Source of the DNA: Scopulibacillus darangshiensis
GTDB lineage: Bacteria; Bacillota; Bacilli; Bacillales; Sporolactobacillaceae
Reading direction: 5' to 3'
Length of the DNA stretch: 64,000 nt
Assembly: GCF_004341035.1 (NCBI RefSeq)
Contig: NZ_SLXK01000012.1
Location: 1-64,000 of the forward strand
Positions 17,191 through 25,922 of this stretch are shown one piece after another; positions within the stretch are counted from its first letter, which is position 1, and the number at the start of each line of letters is the position of its first letter. The notes under the pieces are model-generated. The model made no database searches, had not been told where the DNA came from, and saw nothing but the letters and a program-made list of their open reading frames with translations. Made by a program: the position numbers and the translations under genes.

Positions 17191-17222
17191 TCAATATTTA
17201 TATGATGAGGAGCACTCTTCAC

Positions 17223-18005
17223 ATGCCTGAAAAGAAAGTCATTCCTATTGAAGATCGCATTCCAAAATTAAAACAACAAAGAAGGCAAAAAGCCAATCGC
17301 AGATTTATTTTTTACATCACAGTTTTTTTTATTTTGATACTAGCAGTCATTTATTTCGAATCGCCGCTAAGCACAATCAGCAAGATTACAATTGAAGGAA
17401 ATCATTATACACCAAAGCAAAAAGTGTTAAAGGAGAGCGGTTTGTCAACTGATAGTCATTATTGGGATATCGAGCCTGATAAGGTAGCTGCCCGGATCGA
17501 AAAGCTGCCAACAGTTCAATCCGTTGACATCCAAAAAGTTTTTCCCAGCAACGTTACGATAAAGGTTAAAGAGTTTCAAAGAATCGCATACTTGGACAAA
17601 GATGGTTCGTACATACCCATTCTTGAAAACGGATCGCTATTGCCAAGATTGGGTAAAGGTCAGCTGCCAATAAACGCCCCCTTGCTTATTGGATGGAAGC
17701 AGGACGAGCATTTAAAAAATATGGCGAAACAGCTTTCGAAAAGCCCACAAGCTATCATCCATAACATATCCGAAATACACCCCGCACCAAAAAAGGGTGG
17801 AGATGAAACGGTCATGCTTTATATGAACAATGGCTTAAAGATTCTGGCAAACATCTCTAACTTCTCGGAGAAAATTTTGGCTTACCCGGGAATTGCGGAA
17901 AAATTGCCTAAAGGCACTAAAGGTATCGTGCATTTGCAAGTCGGTGCATATTTTAAACCCGATCAAGCACAGAAGAAAGAGGGCGCTGGAGATGAAAAAA
18001 AATAG
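17223..18005 (+). CDS. divIB: Cell division protein DivIB (FtsQ family)
   Basis: Bitopic division protein with an extracytoplasmic POTRA domain; with FtsL and DivIC it forms the core divisome subcomplex. From ATG 17223 the product has 260 residues: a basic cytoplasmic tail (RIPKLKQQRRQKANRR), one membrane helix (FIFYITVFFILILAVIYF), the POTRA domain (ISKITIEGNHYTPKQKVLKE) and the FtsQ/DivIB domain ending KGIVHLQVGAYFKP. GATGAGGAG at 17204-17212 supports this start over an upstream in-frame ATG. The 3' end overlaps ylxW. Confidence 0.88.
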   Translation: MPEKKVIPIEDRIPKLKQQRRQKANRRFIFYITVFFILILAVIYFESPLSTISKITIEGNHYTPKQKVLKESGLSTDSHYWDIEPDKVAARIEKLPTVQSVDIQKVFPSNVTIKVKEFQRIAYLDKDGSYIPILENGSLLPRLGKGQLPINAPLLIGWKQDEHLKNMAKQLSKSPQAIIHNISEIHPAPKKGGDETVMLYMNNGLKILANISNFSEKILAYPGIAEKLPKGTKGIVHLQVGAYFKPDQAQKKEGAGDEKK

Positions 18006-18678
18006 CGTCTTGTTTTCAGTTGTCCTCCTCGTGACTGGATTCATTTTAGCGTATTCCTTTCAATATGTTAACGAAAAACGGGACAGCAGTGCCCATAAAT
18101 CTGATGAACAATGGAAAAGGGAACATCAATTAAGAAATAAGCTTATCCATGAACAGGAAGCGAATAGGGATCTTGAAAACAAACTTGTTAAAATGCGAGA
18201 CAAGGTCCAAACCCATGAGAAAAAGGTGGCCGCCCAAAAGAAGAATGCCGTTCATTTGGTGGAGCAGTTAAATAAATACCGGATGATAGTCGGGACTAGG
18301 AAGGTTGCGGGGGAGGGCATATCCGTGACATTATCGGACGGGAATTATGTAACTAATGGCGATAATCCAAATAATTATATTGTTCATCAGCAGGATATTC
18401 AGGAAGTTATATATGAATTATTGGCTGCAGGTGCTGAAGCTGTTGCTATCAATGGAAAGAGAATCACAACACATTCGTATATCGAATGTGTCGGCCCTGT
18501 GGTAAAAGTCGACGGCAAGCGGTTTACCGCCCCCTTTATTGTCTCCGCAATAGGTGATCCAAAACTGCTGGACGGCGGCCTTAAAATGAACGGCAATACT
18601 GTTGATCAGTTGGAGGCGAGGGGCATCGATGTTATGGTAAAAAGGGAGAAAACAATCGTTTTGGATCCTTTAATTTGA
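17992..18678 (+). CDS. ylxW: DUF881 family membrane-anchored protein YlxW
   Basis: A conserved Gram-positive division-cluster protein of unknown biochemical function. The 228 residues have an N-terminal membrane helix (SVLFSVVLLVTGFILAYSFQY), a heptad-rich coiled coil at about residues 38-95 and a compact DUF881 domain (GISVTLSDGN, VIYELLAAGAEAVAINGKRI). ATG 17992 lies inside the end of divIB. The longer frame upstream is a shadow of divIB. Confidence 0.85.
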   Translation: MKKNSVLFSVVLLVTGFILAYSFQYVNEKRDSSAHKSDEQWKREHQLRNKLIHEQEANRDLENKLVKMRDKVQTHEKKVAAQKKNAVHLVEQLNKYRMIVGTRKVAGEGISVTLSDGNYVTNGDNPNNYIVHQQDIQEVIYELLAAGAEAVAINGKRITTHSYIECVGPVVKVDGKRFTAPFIVSAIGDPKLLDGGLKMNGNTVDQLEARGIDVMVKREKTIVLDPLI

Positions 18679-18689
18679 CGGAGGAGAGT

Positions 18690-19397
18690 ATGAAAAAGCG
18701 GCACGCATTAACGATGACCCTTGTAACGCTAATTATTGGATTCATGCTGGCTATCCAATTCGAAACAACCCGCAACCCCCAAAAGAGGGATACACGTGAT
18801 ATTTGGCAGCTTCAAGAAGATTTAGCCAAAGAAGAAAAACGTCATATCGAATTAAATAATGAGTTTAAGGAGACCAGCCAGCTATTACAAAAGTATAAAA
18901 CAGAGCAGGGGAATCAAAAAATCATGGCAATGAAAGAGGCCCTTAAAGAATTAAAAGAAAAAGCAGGGGTCACTGAAAAAACGGGTCAAGGTGTCATTCT
19001 TCACATCAGGCCCATGGTTGATACAAGCTTGATTGAGGAGTCATATTACAGTGTTTCAGCCATCTTGTTAAGGCGGCTGATTAATGAACTAAATCAGTAT
19101 GGTGCGTCAGAAATCGCCGTTTCTGGCGAAAGAATTATTAATACGACTCCTATTCGCGTTGTGCAAAAAAAGCTCTTCGTCAACGATCACATGATCAGTG
19201 ATGTGCCATTTAATATCCATGTGCTGACCCCCCGGCCAAAGGATTTTGCAAAACGAGTAGATGTATCACAATCAGGTGAAGACCTAGCAAGAGAAGGTTT
19301 GGTCATTACGGCGGAAGTAAAAAAATTGGTCAAGCTCCCTGCCTACACTCCGAATATCGGATTAAATTATTTGCACACGGTTAAGGAGGACTCTTAG
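18690..19397 (+). CDS. ylxX: DUF881 family protein YlxX
   Basis: Paralogue of the preceding gene with the same layout: membrane helix at the N terminus (ALTMTLVTLIIGFMLAIQF), coiled coil to about residue 95 and a DUF881 domain (GQGVILHIRPM, LINELNQYGASEIAVSGERI). ATG 18690 behind GGAGGAG is preferred over an upstream TTG at 18675. The ylxW-ylxX-sbp trio is conserved upstream of ftsA in Bacillales. Function unknown; a role at the division site is inferred from context only. Confidence 0.83.
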   Translation: MKKRHALTMTLVTLIIGFMLAIQFETTRNPQKRDTRDIWQLQEDLAKEEKRHIELNNEFKETSQLLQKYKTEQGNQKIMAMKEALKELKEKAGVTEKTGQGVILHIRPMVDTSLIEESYYSVSAILLRRLINELNQYGASEIAVSGERIINTTPIRVVQKKLFVNDHMISDVPFNIHVLTPRPKDFAKRVDVSQSGEDLAREGLVITAEVKKLVKLPAYTPNIGLNYLHTVKEDS

Positions 19398-19398
19398 G

Positions 19399-19743
19399 AT
19401 GTGGCTGCCAATATTAGGGTTAATTATTGGGCTTTTCATAGGACTTTTTACGCATTATTCAATCCCCGAAGTCTACGCCAATTATCTATCAATTGCTCTC
19501 CTGGCTGCATTCGATACATTACTTGGCGGTGTACGGGCCCAGCTTCAAGATACATATGATAATTTCGTCTTTGTGACTGGATTCTTTTTTAACATTGCAT
19601 TGGCTGCAGTTTTAGCTTTTCTAGGTGTCCATCTTGGTGTAGACTTATATTTAGCCGCAGTTTTTGCATTTGGGGTAAGGCTGTTTAATAATATTGCCAT
19701 CATTAGACGGGTCATGCTTGCTAAATGGAAAAAGAAGGCTTAG
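19399..19743 (+). CDS. sbp: Small basic protein Sbp (DUF1290)
   Basis: A 114-residue membrane protein with three or four helices (LPILGLIIGLFIGLF, YLSIALLAAFDTLLGGVRA, GFFFNIALAAVLAFLGVHLGV, LAAVFAFGVRLF) and a basic end, KWKKKA. The AAFDTLLGGVRA and VRLFNNIAIIRR segments are conserved in the family. It begins one base after the ylxX stop. Function unknown. Confidence 0.85.
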   Translation: MWLPILGLIIGLFIGLFTHYSIPEVYANYLSIALLAAFDTLLGGVRAQLQDTYDNFVFVTGFFFNIALAAVLAFLGVHLGVDLYLAAVFAFGVRLFNNIAIIRRVMLAKWKKKA

Positions 19744-19800
19744 AAAGTTTACAGATTTTATCCCTGTAAAGAAGGGATACGTCTAAGAATGTTGAATACA

Positions 19801-19829
19801 TTGATATGATCGAAAAAATGTTTTATTAA
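19801..19829 (+). promoter_or_regulatory. Candidate sigma-A promoter of ftsA-ftsZ
   Basis: TTGATA (19801-19806), exactly 17 bp, and TATTAA (19824-19829) lie in the 226-bp gap before ftsA. Transcription would begin near 19836 and include the structured leader at 19846-19924. Confidence 0.4.
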
Positions 19830-19845
19830 TTATGATCACGTGTGT

Positions 19846-19924
19846 GTTCGAATGAGGACTTTTGGAACGATTCCGTTATAAGCGATGAATCATGTCGCTC
19901 TATCAAACTATCGGAAATTCGAAC
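19846..19924 (+). other. Possible folded leader upstream of ftsA
   Basis: An outer 8-bp stem GTTCGAAT (19846-19853) and ATTCGAAC (19917-19924) encloses a GGAA/TTCC hairpin (19864-19874) and a GCGA/TCGC hairpin around 19882-19898, as in a three-way junction. The outer match could arise by chance in a gap of this size. Confidence 0.3.
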
Positions 19925-19969
19925 ATCCTCTACTAATAGATACAGATCAGGCAAAGGAGGTGCCATAGA

Positions 19970-21265
19970 ATGAACAGCAACGACATTTATGTAAGCTTAG
20001 ACATCGGTACATCCAATGTGAAGGTCATCATCGGAGAAATGACCGGTGACTCGCTGAATGTCATAGGCATAGGAAAATCAGTGTCGAGGGGAATTAAAAA
20101 AGGTTCTATCGTTGACATTGATGAAACTGTTCGTTCGATTCAATCGGCCGTTGAACAGGCAGAAAGAATGGTAGGGTTACAAATTAAAAGTGTGATTGTG
20201 GGAGTGACAGGCAATCATATTCAATTGCAGCCATGTCATGGCGTTGTAGCGGTTTCAAGTGAGAACCGTGAAATCGGCAACATTGACATCGCCAGGGTGA
20301 TGGATGCAGCGCAAGTCATGTCGATACCGCCGGAAAGAGAAATCATTGATGTGATACCTCATCAGTTCATTGTAGACGGATTGGATGAAATCAATGACCC
20401 AAGGGGAATGGTCGGTGTCAGGTTAGAAATGGAAGGCACGATCATAACTGGTTCAAAGACCATCTTACATAACTTATTGCGCTGTGTGGAGAAATCGGGA
20501 TTGCAAATTGCCGATATTTGTCTTCAACCGCTCGCTTTAGGTTCTGTTGCCCTGTCTAAGGACGAAAAGAACCTTGGTGTTGCTTTATTGGATATCGGCG
20601 GTGGTTCGACCAATGTGGCAGTATTTGATCAAGGGACATTGATGTCCACTTTTGTATTGCCGATCGGTGGCAACCATATTACAAAAGACATCTCTATTGG
20701 ACTACGGACACCTACTGAAGAAGCGGAAGAAATAAAAATTAAGCATGGCCATGCCTTTATTGACACGGCCTCCATGGAAGAGATATTTAACGCATCTAAG
20801 ATTGGCAGCTCTTCCGATCAGACCTTTAATCAACAAGATCTAGCTTATATAATTGAGCCGCGTATAGGGGAACTCCTGGATCTTGTCCGTGCCGAATTGG
20901 GGCGGATCGGCTTTCACGAGATGCCCGGCGGTTTTGTGCTGACAGGCGGTGTGACGTCAATGCCTGGCTTGCTTGATCTTACCCAGCATGAATTAGATCA
21001 TAATGTCAGAATAGCCATCCCGGATTATATCGGTGTGCGTGAACCGCAATATACATCGGGTGTCGGCTTAATCCAATTTGCTTATCATAATGTGAAAGTT
21101 CAGGGGAAAGAAGTCACGGCAGCAATCGCTTCCGAAAATTATGACGCCGGGCCCAAACAAAGAAAACAAGCGAAAAATAAAAGCCAGGGGCAAACCAAAG
21201 AATCTGGAGAGCGAGTCGGAATGACAAAGAAGGTTAAAGACTGGTTCGGATTATTCTTTGATTAA
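19970..21265 (+). CDS. ftsA: Cell division protein FtsA
   Basis: Actin-like ATPase that tethers FtsZ to the membrane. The 431 residues include the phosphate-1 loop SLDIGTSNVKVIIGE near the N terminus, the phosphate-2 segment LLDIGGGSTNVAVF near residue 204, the adenosine motif GFVLTGGVTSMPG near residue 322 and a C-terminal amphipathic helix (TKKVKDWFGLFFD) for membrane binding, after a polar linker. The start is ATG behind AAAGGAGGTG. ftsZ follows after 35 bp. Confidence 0.96.
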   Translation: MNSNDIYVSLDIGTSNVKVIIGEMTGDSLNVIGIGKSVSRGIKKGSIVDIDETVRSIQSAVEQAERMVGLQIKSVIVGVTGNHIQLQPCHGVVAVSSENREIGNIDIARVMDAAQVMSIPPEREIIDVIPHQFIVDGLDEINDPRGMVGVRLEMEGTIITGSKTILHNLLRCVEKSGLQIADICLQPLALGSVALSKDEKNLGVALLDIGGGSTNVAVFDQGTLMSTFVLPIGGNHITKDISIGLRTPTEEAEEIKIKHGHAFIDTASMEEIFNASKIGSSSDQTFNQQDLAYIIEPRIGELLDLVRAELGRIGFHEMPGGFVLTGGVTSMPGLLDLTQHELDHNVRIAIPDYIGVREPQYTSGVGLIQFAYHNVKVQGKEVTAAIASENYDAGPKQRKQAKNKSQGQTKESGERVGMTKKVKDWFGLFFD

Positions 21266-21300
21266 CTGGCAGCGATATTTTGAAATAGGAGGAACAAATC

Positions 21301-22449
21301 ATGTTTGATTACGATATGGATATGGAACAATTCGCTCATATTAAAGTCATTGGTGTTGGCGGCGGCGGAAGCAACGCAGTAAATCGGATGATTGAAAGCG
21401 GCATACAAGGCGTTGAATTCATCTGCGTCAATACTGATGCTCAAGCTTTAAAACTTTCAAAAGCAGAAGTTAAACTCCAATTAGGAGAAAAACTTACCCG
21501 CGGACTTGGTGCTGGAGCTAACCCTGAAATCGGAAAGAAGGCAGCCGAGGAAAGCCGTGATCAGGTGGAAGAAGTTCTAAGCGGTGCTGATATGGTTTTT
21601 GTCACAGCTGGAATGGGCGGCGGTACCGGAACAGGAGCAGCTCCAGTTATTGCGGAAATCGCCAAAGACATCGGAGCACTAACGGTCGGTGTCGTGACGC
21701 GGCCTTTTACTTTTGAAGGCCGTAAACGCTCAAATCAAGCAGCAGGCGGAATTTCAACACTTAAAGAAAAGGTAGATACATTAATTGTCATTCCAAACGA
21801 CCGGCTTCTTGAAATCGTTGATAAAAATACGCCGATGCTTGAAGCATTTAGGGAAGCAGATAATGTTCTGCGTCAAGGTGTTCAAGGGATCTCTGACTTA
21901 ATCGCAACGCCTGGTCTCATTAATCTAGACTTTGCCGATGTTAAAACTATCATGACCGAAGGCGGTTCAGCCCTAATGGCAATCGGTATCGCTACTGGGG
22001 AAAATCGTGCATCAGAGGCTGCCAAGAAGGCTATTTCAAGCCCGCTGCTTGAAAAGTCAATTGACGGCGCTAAAGGTGTCATCATGAATATTACAGGCGG
22101 CACAAATTTAAGTCTATATGAAGTTAACGAAGCTGCAGATATAGTGGCAACGGCGGCTGATCAGGAAGTCAATATGATCTTTGGGTCGGTTATTAGCGAG
22201 GATCTGAATGATGAGATTGTTGTCACAGTTATTGCGACAGGCTTCCAGGAAAATGAGAGTCAACAAGCATCGAATCAATCAATGAATCGCCCGCAACGGT
22301 CTTCTTTCCAGCAGCAAAGTAAACCAGCAAGCTTTAATCACAGGGAAGAACAGGACCAATCCCGGATGTCGCAAAATCAACCATCGAATGAATCGGAAGA
22401 TACCCTTGACATCCCAACATTCCTGAGAAACCGTAACCGAAGAAGATAG
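21301..22449 (+). CDS. ftsZ: Cell division protein FtsZ
   Basis: Tubulin-like GTPase that forms the Z-ring. The GTP-binding motifs are [12 protein letters not shown] near residue 19, the tubulin signature [11 protein letters not shown] near residue 105, and [11 protein letters not shown]. The globular domain ends near residue 315. A Gln/Asn/Ser-rich linker follows, and the conserved C-terminal peptide [14 protein letters not shown] binds FtsA, SepF and other partners. It has 382 residues, the usual size, and a start behind AGGAGG. Confidence 0.97.
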   Translation: MFDYDMDMEQFAHIKVIGVGGGGSNAVNRMIESGIQGVEFICVNTDAQALKLSKAEVKLQLGEKLTRGLGAGANPEIGKKAAEESRDQVEEVLSGADMVFVTAGMGGGTGTGAAPVIAEIAKDIGALTVGVVTRPFTFEGRKRSNQAAGGISTLKEKVDTLIVIPNDRLLEIVDKNTPMLEAFREADNVLRQGVQGISDLIATPGLINLDFADVKTIMTEGGSALMAIGIATGENRASEAAKKAISSPLLEKSIDGAKGVIMNITGGTNLSLYEVNEAADIVATAADQEVNMIFGSVISEDLNDEIVVTVIATGFQENESQQASNQSMNRPQRSSFQQQSKPASFNHREEQDQSRMSQNQPSNESEDTLDIPTFLRNRNRRR

Positions 22450-22480
22450 AGAAACTCAGCTGAAATAAAATAGAATTTTA

Positions 22481-22516
22481 AAGAGGTGACCATGGTGAAT
22501 GGTCACCTCTTTTTTA
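22481..22516 (+). terminator. Strong terminator after ftsZ
   Basis: 11-bp stem AAGAGGTGACC (22481-22491) and GGTCACCTCTT (22501-22511) followed by a T run. It ends the division cluster. Confidence 0.92.
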
Positions 22517-22680
22517 GTTAATCAGAAAGTATAAGTGCTCCTCCACTTCGTTTTGTCGCAAGGCAACAAAGAAGTGTAGCAAGCAGTAGCCTTTCTGACG
22601 CACATAAGTGCACTGGCTAAAGACGTAACATCCTGTTACAACGCCAGTACTAGCACGTCCTGTGCGTCGCAACTAAGCCT
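22514..22680. repeat. Nested palindromic repeat-like element after ftsZ
   Basis: The 433-bp gap holds no convincing gene. It contains CAGAAAG (22523-22529) with CTTTCTG (22592-22598), GACGCAC (22597-22603) with GTGCGTC (22662-22668), GTGC-ACTGGC (22608-22617) with GCCAGT-GCAC (22643-22656), and a central GTAACA/TGTTAC hairpin (22625-22639). ATAAGTGC occurs at 22531-22538 and 22604-22611. The first 20 bases recur nearly unchanged after the ileS leader terminator (30215-30233). It resembles an interspersed extragenic palindrome. Confidence 0.55.
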
Positions 22681-22816
22681 CTGTCTTCACCAAAGGCTCG
22701 CCAATCGGCAAGTTTTCTTTACATCTTCCGAGTAATTTGTATGCTAGATACCATCGTCCTAATATGACAAAAAAAATGAGAATGCGCCAAAAGAAAAGTT
22801 TGGGCACCGTCATTAA

Positions 22817-22849
22817 ATGACAGACATCTCTAAGGTCAGCTCGTATACT
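22817..22849 (+). promoter_or_regulatory. Candidate spoIIG promoter with long spacer
   Basis: ATGACA (22817-22822) and TATACT (22844-22849) are separated by 21 bp. In B. subtilis the Spo0A-activated spoIIG promoter has an abnormally long spacer of 22 bp, so this fits. Clear Spo0A boxes were not found next to the -35. Confidence 0.4.
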
Positions 22850-22882
22850 TGGATCAAACACTTTTTTGGCGGGTGACGTGTC

Positions 22883-23806
22883 ATGACTGTTTACCTGGAT
22901 GTGATCTGGCTTCTGAATCTTTTTATCGATTTCATGCTTTTGAAGTTGACATCGGTTATCTTAAAAAGGCCGGTTCGTCCTTGGAGGATGCTGCTTGGCA
23001 CTTTATACGCATCGAGCATCGTTCTTTTTCTTTTCACACCGCTTGCACCCATTTTTTATCATCCTATCGGCAAATTGGTGTTTTCGGCTGTGATCATCTT
23101 TATCACTTTTGGCTATCGAAGGTTGTCGTTGTTTGCTCAAAGCTTTTTAACCTTTTATTTTTCCGCATTCATGATTGGAGGAGGGTTGTTTGCTGTACAC
23201 TATTTTTTTCTGTCAAGTGAATCATATGCCTCACAAAAGGCTTTCAGTACACTAAGCTATGGTGATCCTGTTAGTTGGCTCTTTGTTGTTTTTGGTTTTC
23301 CTGTGCTGTGGATCTTTTCAAAAAAGCGAATTGACAATCTCATTATAAAAAAATGGCGGGCATCAGAACAGGCTGAAGTGACAATTAAAGTGCTGGGCGT
23401 AACCATCAAAACGACTGGAATGATTGACAGCGGCAATAAATTATATGATCCGCTTTCCCGTACACCGGTAATGTTTTTGAGTAAGGAAGCTAGTCATGGT
23501 CTTTTGCCGGAAACTTTGTTTAATGAAGGGGGGGACCTCTACTCAATGATGACCGATGAATCATTAAATAAGGATTGGCTTTCCCGATTGACAATGATCC
23601 CTTATAGGGCGGTCAATGGATCAAATGAGCTCGTTACAGCCTTTCGCCCCGATGAGGTCGTGATTAGCCATGGCGGGACAGTTCTTCTGAGCCCAAAGGT
23701 GGCTGTGGCGTTAACTGAACACCGGTTATCTGGTGAGGGTGATTTTCATTGCATTCTGCACCCGGACATGATGCTTCACGGCAAGACCATTGAAACGGCA
23801 TCATAA
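22883..23806 (+). CDS. spoIIGA: Sigma-E processing protease SpoIIGA
   Basis: Membrane-bound aspartic protease that removes the pro-sequence of sigma-E in the mother cell on a signal from the forespore. The N-terminal half has about five membrane helices. The soluble C-terminal domain carries the catalytic motif TGMIDSGNKLYDPLSRTPV near residue 181. It has 307 residues, normal for the family, and an ATG start behind GCGGGTGA. It is followed directly by its substrate gene, sigE. Confidence 0.94.
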   Translation: MTVYLDVIWLLNLFIDFMLLKLTSVILKRPVRPWRMLLGTLYASSIVLFLFTPLAPIFYHPIGKLVFSAVIIFITFGYRRLSLFAQSFLTFYFSAFMIGGGLFAVHYFFLSSESYASQKAFSTLSYGDPVSWLFVVFGFPVLWIFSKKRIDNLIIKKWRASEQAEVTIKVLGVTIKTTGMIDSGNKLYDPLSRTPVMFLSKEASHGLLPETLFNEGGDLYSMMTDESLNKDWLSRLTMIPYRAVNGSNELVTAFRPDEVVISHGGTVLLSPKVAVALTEHRLSGEGDFHCILHPDMMLHGKTIETAS

Positions 23807-23843
23807 ACGACTTTATATTTTTAGCTAGGGCAGGGGGGATCAC

Positions 23844-24566
23844 ATGTTGAACCGAATTAAGCTCATCTTTTTATCTTTTTGGTATAAATTGTTGGCTAAA
23901 CTAGGGCTGAAGTCTGAAGAGATATATTACATTGGTGGAAGTGAAGCCTTGCCGCCGCCATTATCCAAAGAGGAAGAAGCAGAATTGCTTAAAATTCTTC
24001 CAACTGGTGATGAAAAGGCGCGTTCAACACTAATTGAACGTAACTTACGTCTTGTTGTCTATATAGCGAGGAAGTTTGAAAATACGAAAATAAATATTGA
24101 GGATTTAATCAGTATTGGCACTATTGGATTGATAAAAGCGGTCAACACATTTAATCCTGAAAAGAAAATTAAGCTGGCAACTTACGCTTCCCGTTGTATA
24201 GAAAATGAAATTCTTATGTATTTAAGAAGAAATAATAAAACAAAGACCGAAGTGTCCTTTGATGAGCCATTAAATGTCGATTGGGATGGCAATGAACTCC
24301 TATTATCAGATGTCTTAGGCACTGATGATGATATCATCACCAGGGATATGGAAAGAAAAGTTGACCGTTCACTGCTTAAAAAAGCGATATTATTGTTAAA
24401 TGAAAGAGAGAAAGAAATCATGGAACTCCGTTTTGGTCTAGCCGGTGGCAAAGAAAAGACGCAAAAAGATGTCGCTGATCAGCTCGGAATTTCACAATCT
24501 TATATTTCTAGATTAGAGAAAAGAATTATTAAACGCTTGCAGAAGGAATTCAACAAAATGGTTTAA
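23844..24566 (+). CDS. sigE: RNA polymerase sigma-E factor (pro-sigma-E)
   Basis: Mother-cell sigma factor, made as an inactive precursor. The 240 residues start with an amphipathic, membrane-associating pro-sequence ([24 protein letters not shown]) cleaved by SpoIIGA. Region 2 ([46 protein letters not shown]) and the region 4 helix-turn-helix ([21 protein letters not shown]) are intact. Targets in this window probably include spoVD and spoVM. The start is ATG behind AGGGGGG. Confidence 0.96.
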   Translation: MLNRIKLIFLSFWYKLLAKLGLKSEEIYYIGGSEALPPPLSKEEEAELLKILPTGDEKARSTLIERNLRLVVYIARKFENTKINIEDLISIGTIGLIKAVNTFNPEKKIKLATYASRCIENEILMYLRRNNKTKTEVSFDEPLNVDWDGNELLLSDVLGTDDDIITRDMERKVDRSLLKKAILLLNEREKEIMELRFGLAGGKEKTQKDVADQLGISQSYISRLEKRIIKRLQKEFNKMV

Positions 24567-24585
24567 AACCACAAAAATGATCTTG

Positions 24586-24615
24586 TGCATAAAATTCCCT
24601 CTTAAGGAGATACTT
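24586..24615 (+). promoter_or_regulatory. Sigma-F/sigma-G-type promoter of sigG
   Basis: TGCATA (24586-24591), a 14-bp gap and GGAGATACTT (24606-24615). The latter matches every defined position of the sigma-F -10 consensus GGNRANANTW. This suits sigG (spoIIIG), which is transcribed in the forespore by sigma-F and then by itself. Confidence 0.6.
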
Positions 24616-24650
24616 TACCTTGTACAATGCTCCGATTAGGGGGAATCACA

Positions 24651-25430
24651 ATGGCACGAAACAAAGTAGAAATCTGCGGTGTTGACACAGCAACATTACC
24701 TGTACTAAAGAATGTGGAAATGAGAAAATTATTTGTTGAAATGCAAAGCGGGCGGCACGAAGCTAGAGAAAAACTTGTTAACGGCAATTTAAGACTCGTT
24801 TTAAGTGTCATTCAAAGGTTTAATAACCGCGGTGAGTACGTCGACGATTTGTTCCAAGTCGGATGTATCGGATTAATGAAATCCATTGATAATTTTGATC
24901 TAAGTCAGAATGTAAAATTTTCAACTTATGCTGTCCCAATGATCATCGGTGAAATCCGCCGTTATTTAAGGGATAACAATCCTATCCGTGTCTCGCGTTC
25001 TTTGCGTGATATCGCTTATAAGTCTTTGCAAGTCAAAGAGAAGCTGATATCTAAGCATTCTAAGGAACCGACGGCGGCGGAAATTGCAAAGGAATTGGAC
25101 TTGCCCATTGAAGACATTGTTTTCGCGCTCGACGCTATACAAGATCCAGTGTCACTTTTTGAGCCCATTTATAACGATGGCGGTGATCCGATTTTTGTCA
25201 TGGACCAGATCAGCGACGACAAAAACAAAGATGTGCAATGGATTGAAGAGATTGCTTTGAAGGAAGCAATGACAAGACTTGATGAAAGGGAGAAACGGAT
25301 CTTATCCATGCGCTTTTTCCAAGGGAAGACACAAATGGAGGTCGCAGATGAAATTGGAATTTCCCAAGCCCAAGTGTCGCGGCTAGAAAAAGCAGCAATA
25401 AAAGAAATGAATAAAAATATTCAAAACTAA
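24651..25430 (+). CDS. sigG: RNA polymerase sigma-G factor
   Basis: Late forespore-specific sigma factor. ATG 24651, behind TAGGGGGAA, gives 259 residues starting MARNKVEICGVDT, the family N terminus; the in-frame ATG at 24627 is less likely. Region 2 (DDLFQVGCIGLMKSIDNFD, FSTYAVPMIIGEIRRYLRD), region 3 (EPTAAEIAKELDLP) and region 4 (KTQMEVADEIGISQAQVSRLEKAA) are complete. A sigma-F-type promoter lies just upstream and a strong terminator just downstream. Confidence 0.96.
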   Translation: MARNKVEICGVDTATLPVLKNVEMRKLFVEMQSGRHEAREKLVNGNLRLVLSVIQRFNNRGEYVDDLFQVGCIGLMKSIDNFDLSQNVKFSTYAVPMIIGEIRRYLRDNNPIRVSRSLRDIAYKSLQVKEKLISKHSKEPTAAEIAKELDLPIEDIVFALDAIQDPVSLFEPIYNDGGDPIFVMDQISDDKNKDVQWIEEIALKEAMTRLDEREKRILSMRFFQGKTQMEVADEIGISQAQVSRLEKAAIKEMNKNIQN

Positions 25431-25458
25431 CACTTACCATTTGGTAAGTGTTTTCTTT
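25429..25458 (+). terminator. Terminator after sigG
   Basis: 10-bp stem AACACTTACC (25429-25438) and GGTAAGTGTT (25443-25452) with a 4-nt loop and TTCTTT tail. Confidence 0.88.
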
Positions 25459-25519
25459 AACATTTTTGTCCCTCATCTGCCATATAGTTAATAATAAAAT
25501 GGATTAGAGGGTGAGGTTC

Positions 25520-25792
25520 ATGGCAAAAATATCAGAATTTCAGGCGAAAGAAGTTGTTAATGTAGAGGATGGCAAACGATTGGGTCACATAGGTGATCTT
25601 GATGTCAATCTTTCCTCGGGAAAAATCGATAACCTAATTATACCTGGCGCCGGCAAAATGATGGGGCTGTTGGGCAGGGAAAATGATGTTGTTATTCCAT
25701 GGCGAAACATTGTCCGGATTGGCTCCGATGTGATATTAGTCAGGTTTTATGATGCCCCTCCAGGAGAGTATCCGTCCTCAAAAGAGTCGTAA
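25520..25792 (+). CDS. ylmC: PRC-barrel domain protein, YlmC/YmxH family
   Basis: A 90-residue protein consisting of one PRC-barrel-like domain (VVNVEDGKRLGHIGDLDVNL, then DNLIIPGAG and DVVIPWRNIVRIGSDVILV). Homologues are found in spore formers; the function is not established. ATG 25520 behind GAGGGTGAGG is preferred over an upstream in-frame start at 25511. It stands alone between two terminators. Confidence 0.85.
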   Translation: MAKISEFQAKEVVNVEDGKRLGHIGDLDVNLSSGKIDNLIIPGAGKMMGLLGRENDVVIPWRNIVRIGSDVILVRFYDAPPGEYPSSKES

Positions 25793-25816
25793 AATATGAT
25801 ATCCACAATTTAGGAC

Positions 25817-25840
25817 AGCCTCGAAGCGGGGGCTTTTTTT
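25817..25840 (+). terminator. Terminator after ylmC
   Basis: Short GC-rich stem AGCCTC (from 25817) with GGGGCT, including one G-U pair, followed by seven T residues. Confidence 0.7.
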
Positions 25841-25922
25841 GTTCTTAAAGAATGGCGTTCTGGCTCGTTTTATCGTAAAATAAAGTAAAGGAATTCATAG
25901 ACAAAAGGAGTGTCACTTCCCG

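Noticed and set aside
19846-19890. Sigma-H promoter upstream of ftsA
   Set aside because: AGGACTT is present, but no GAAT -10 lies at the required distance.
22673-22861. 62-residue hydrophobic open frame on the minus strand in the ftsZ-spoIIGA gap
   Set aside because: It would start at GTG without a clear ribosome-binding site, overlaps the probable spoIIG promoter and runs into the palindromic repeat. No family is recognised.
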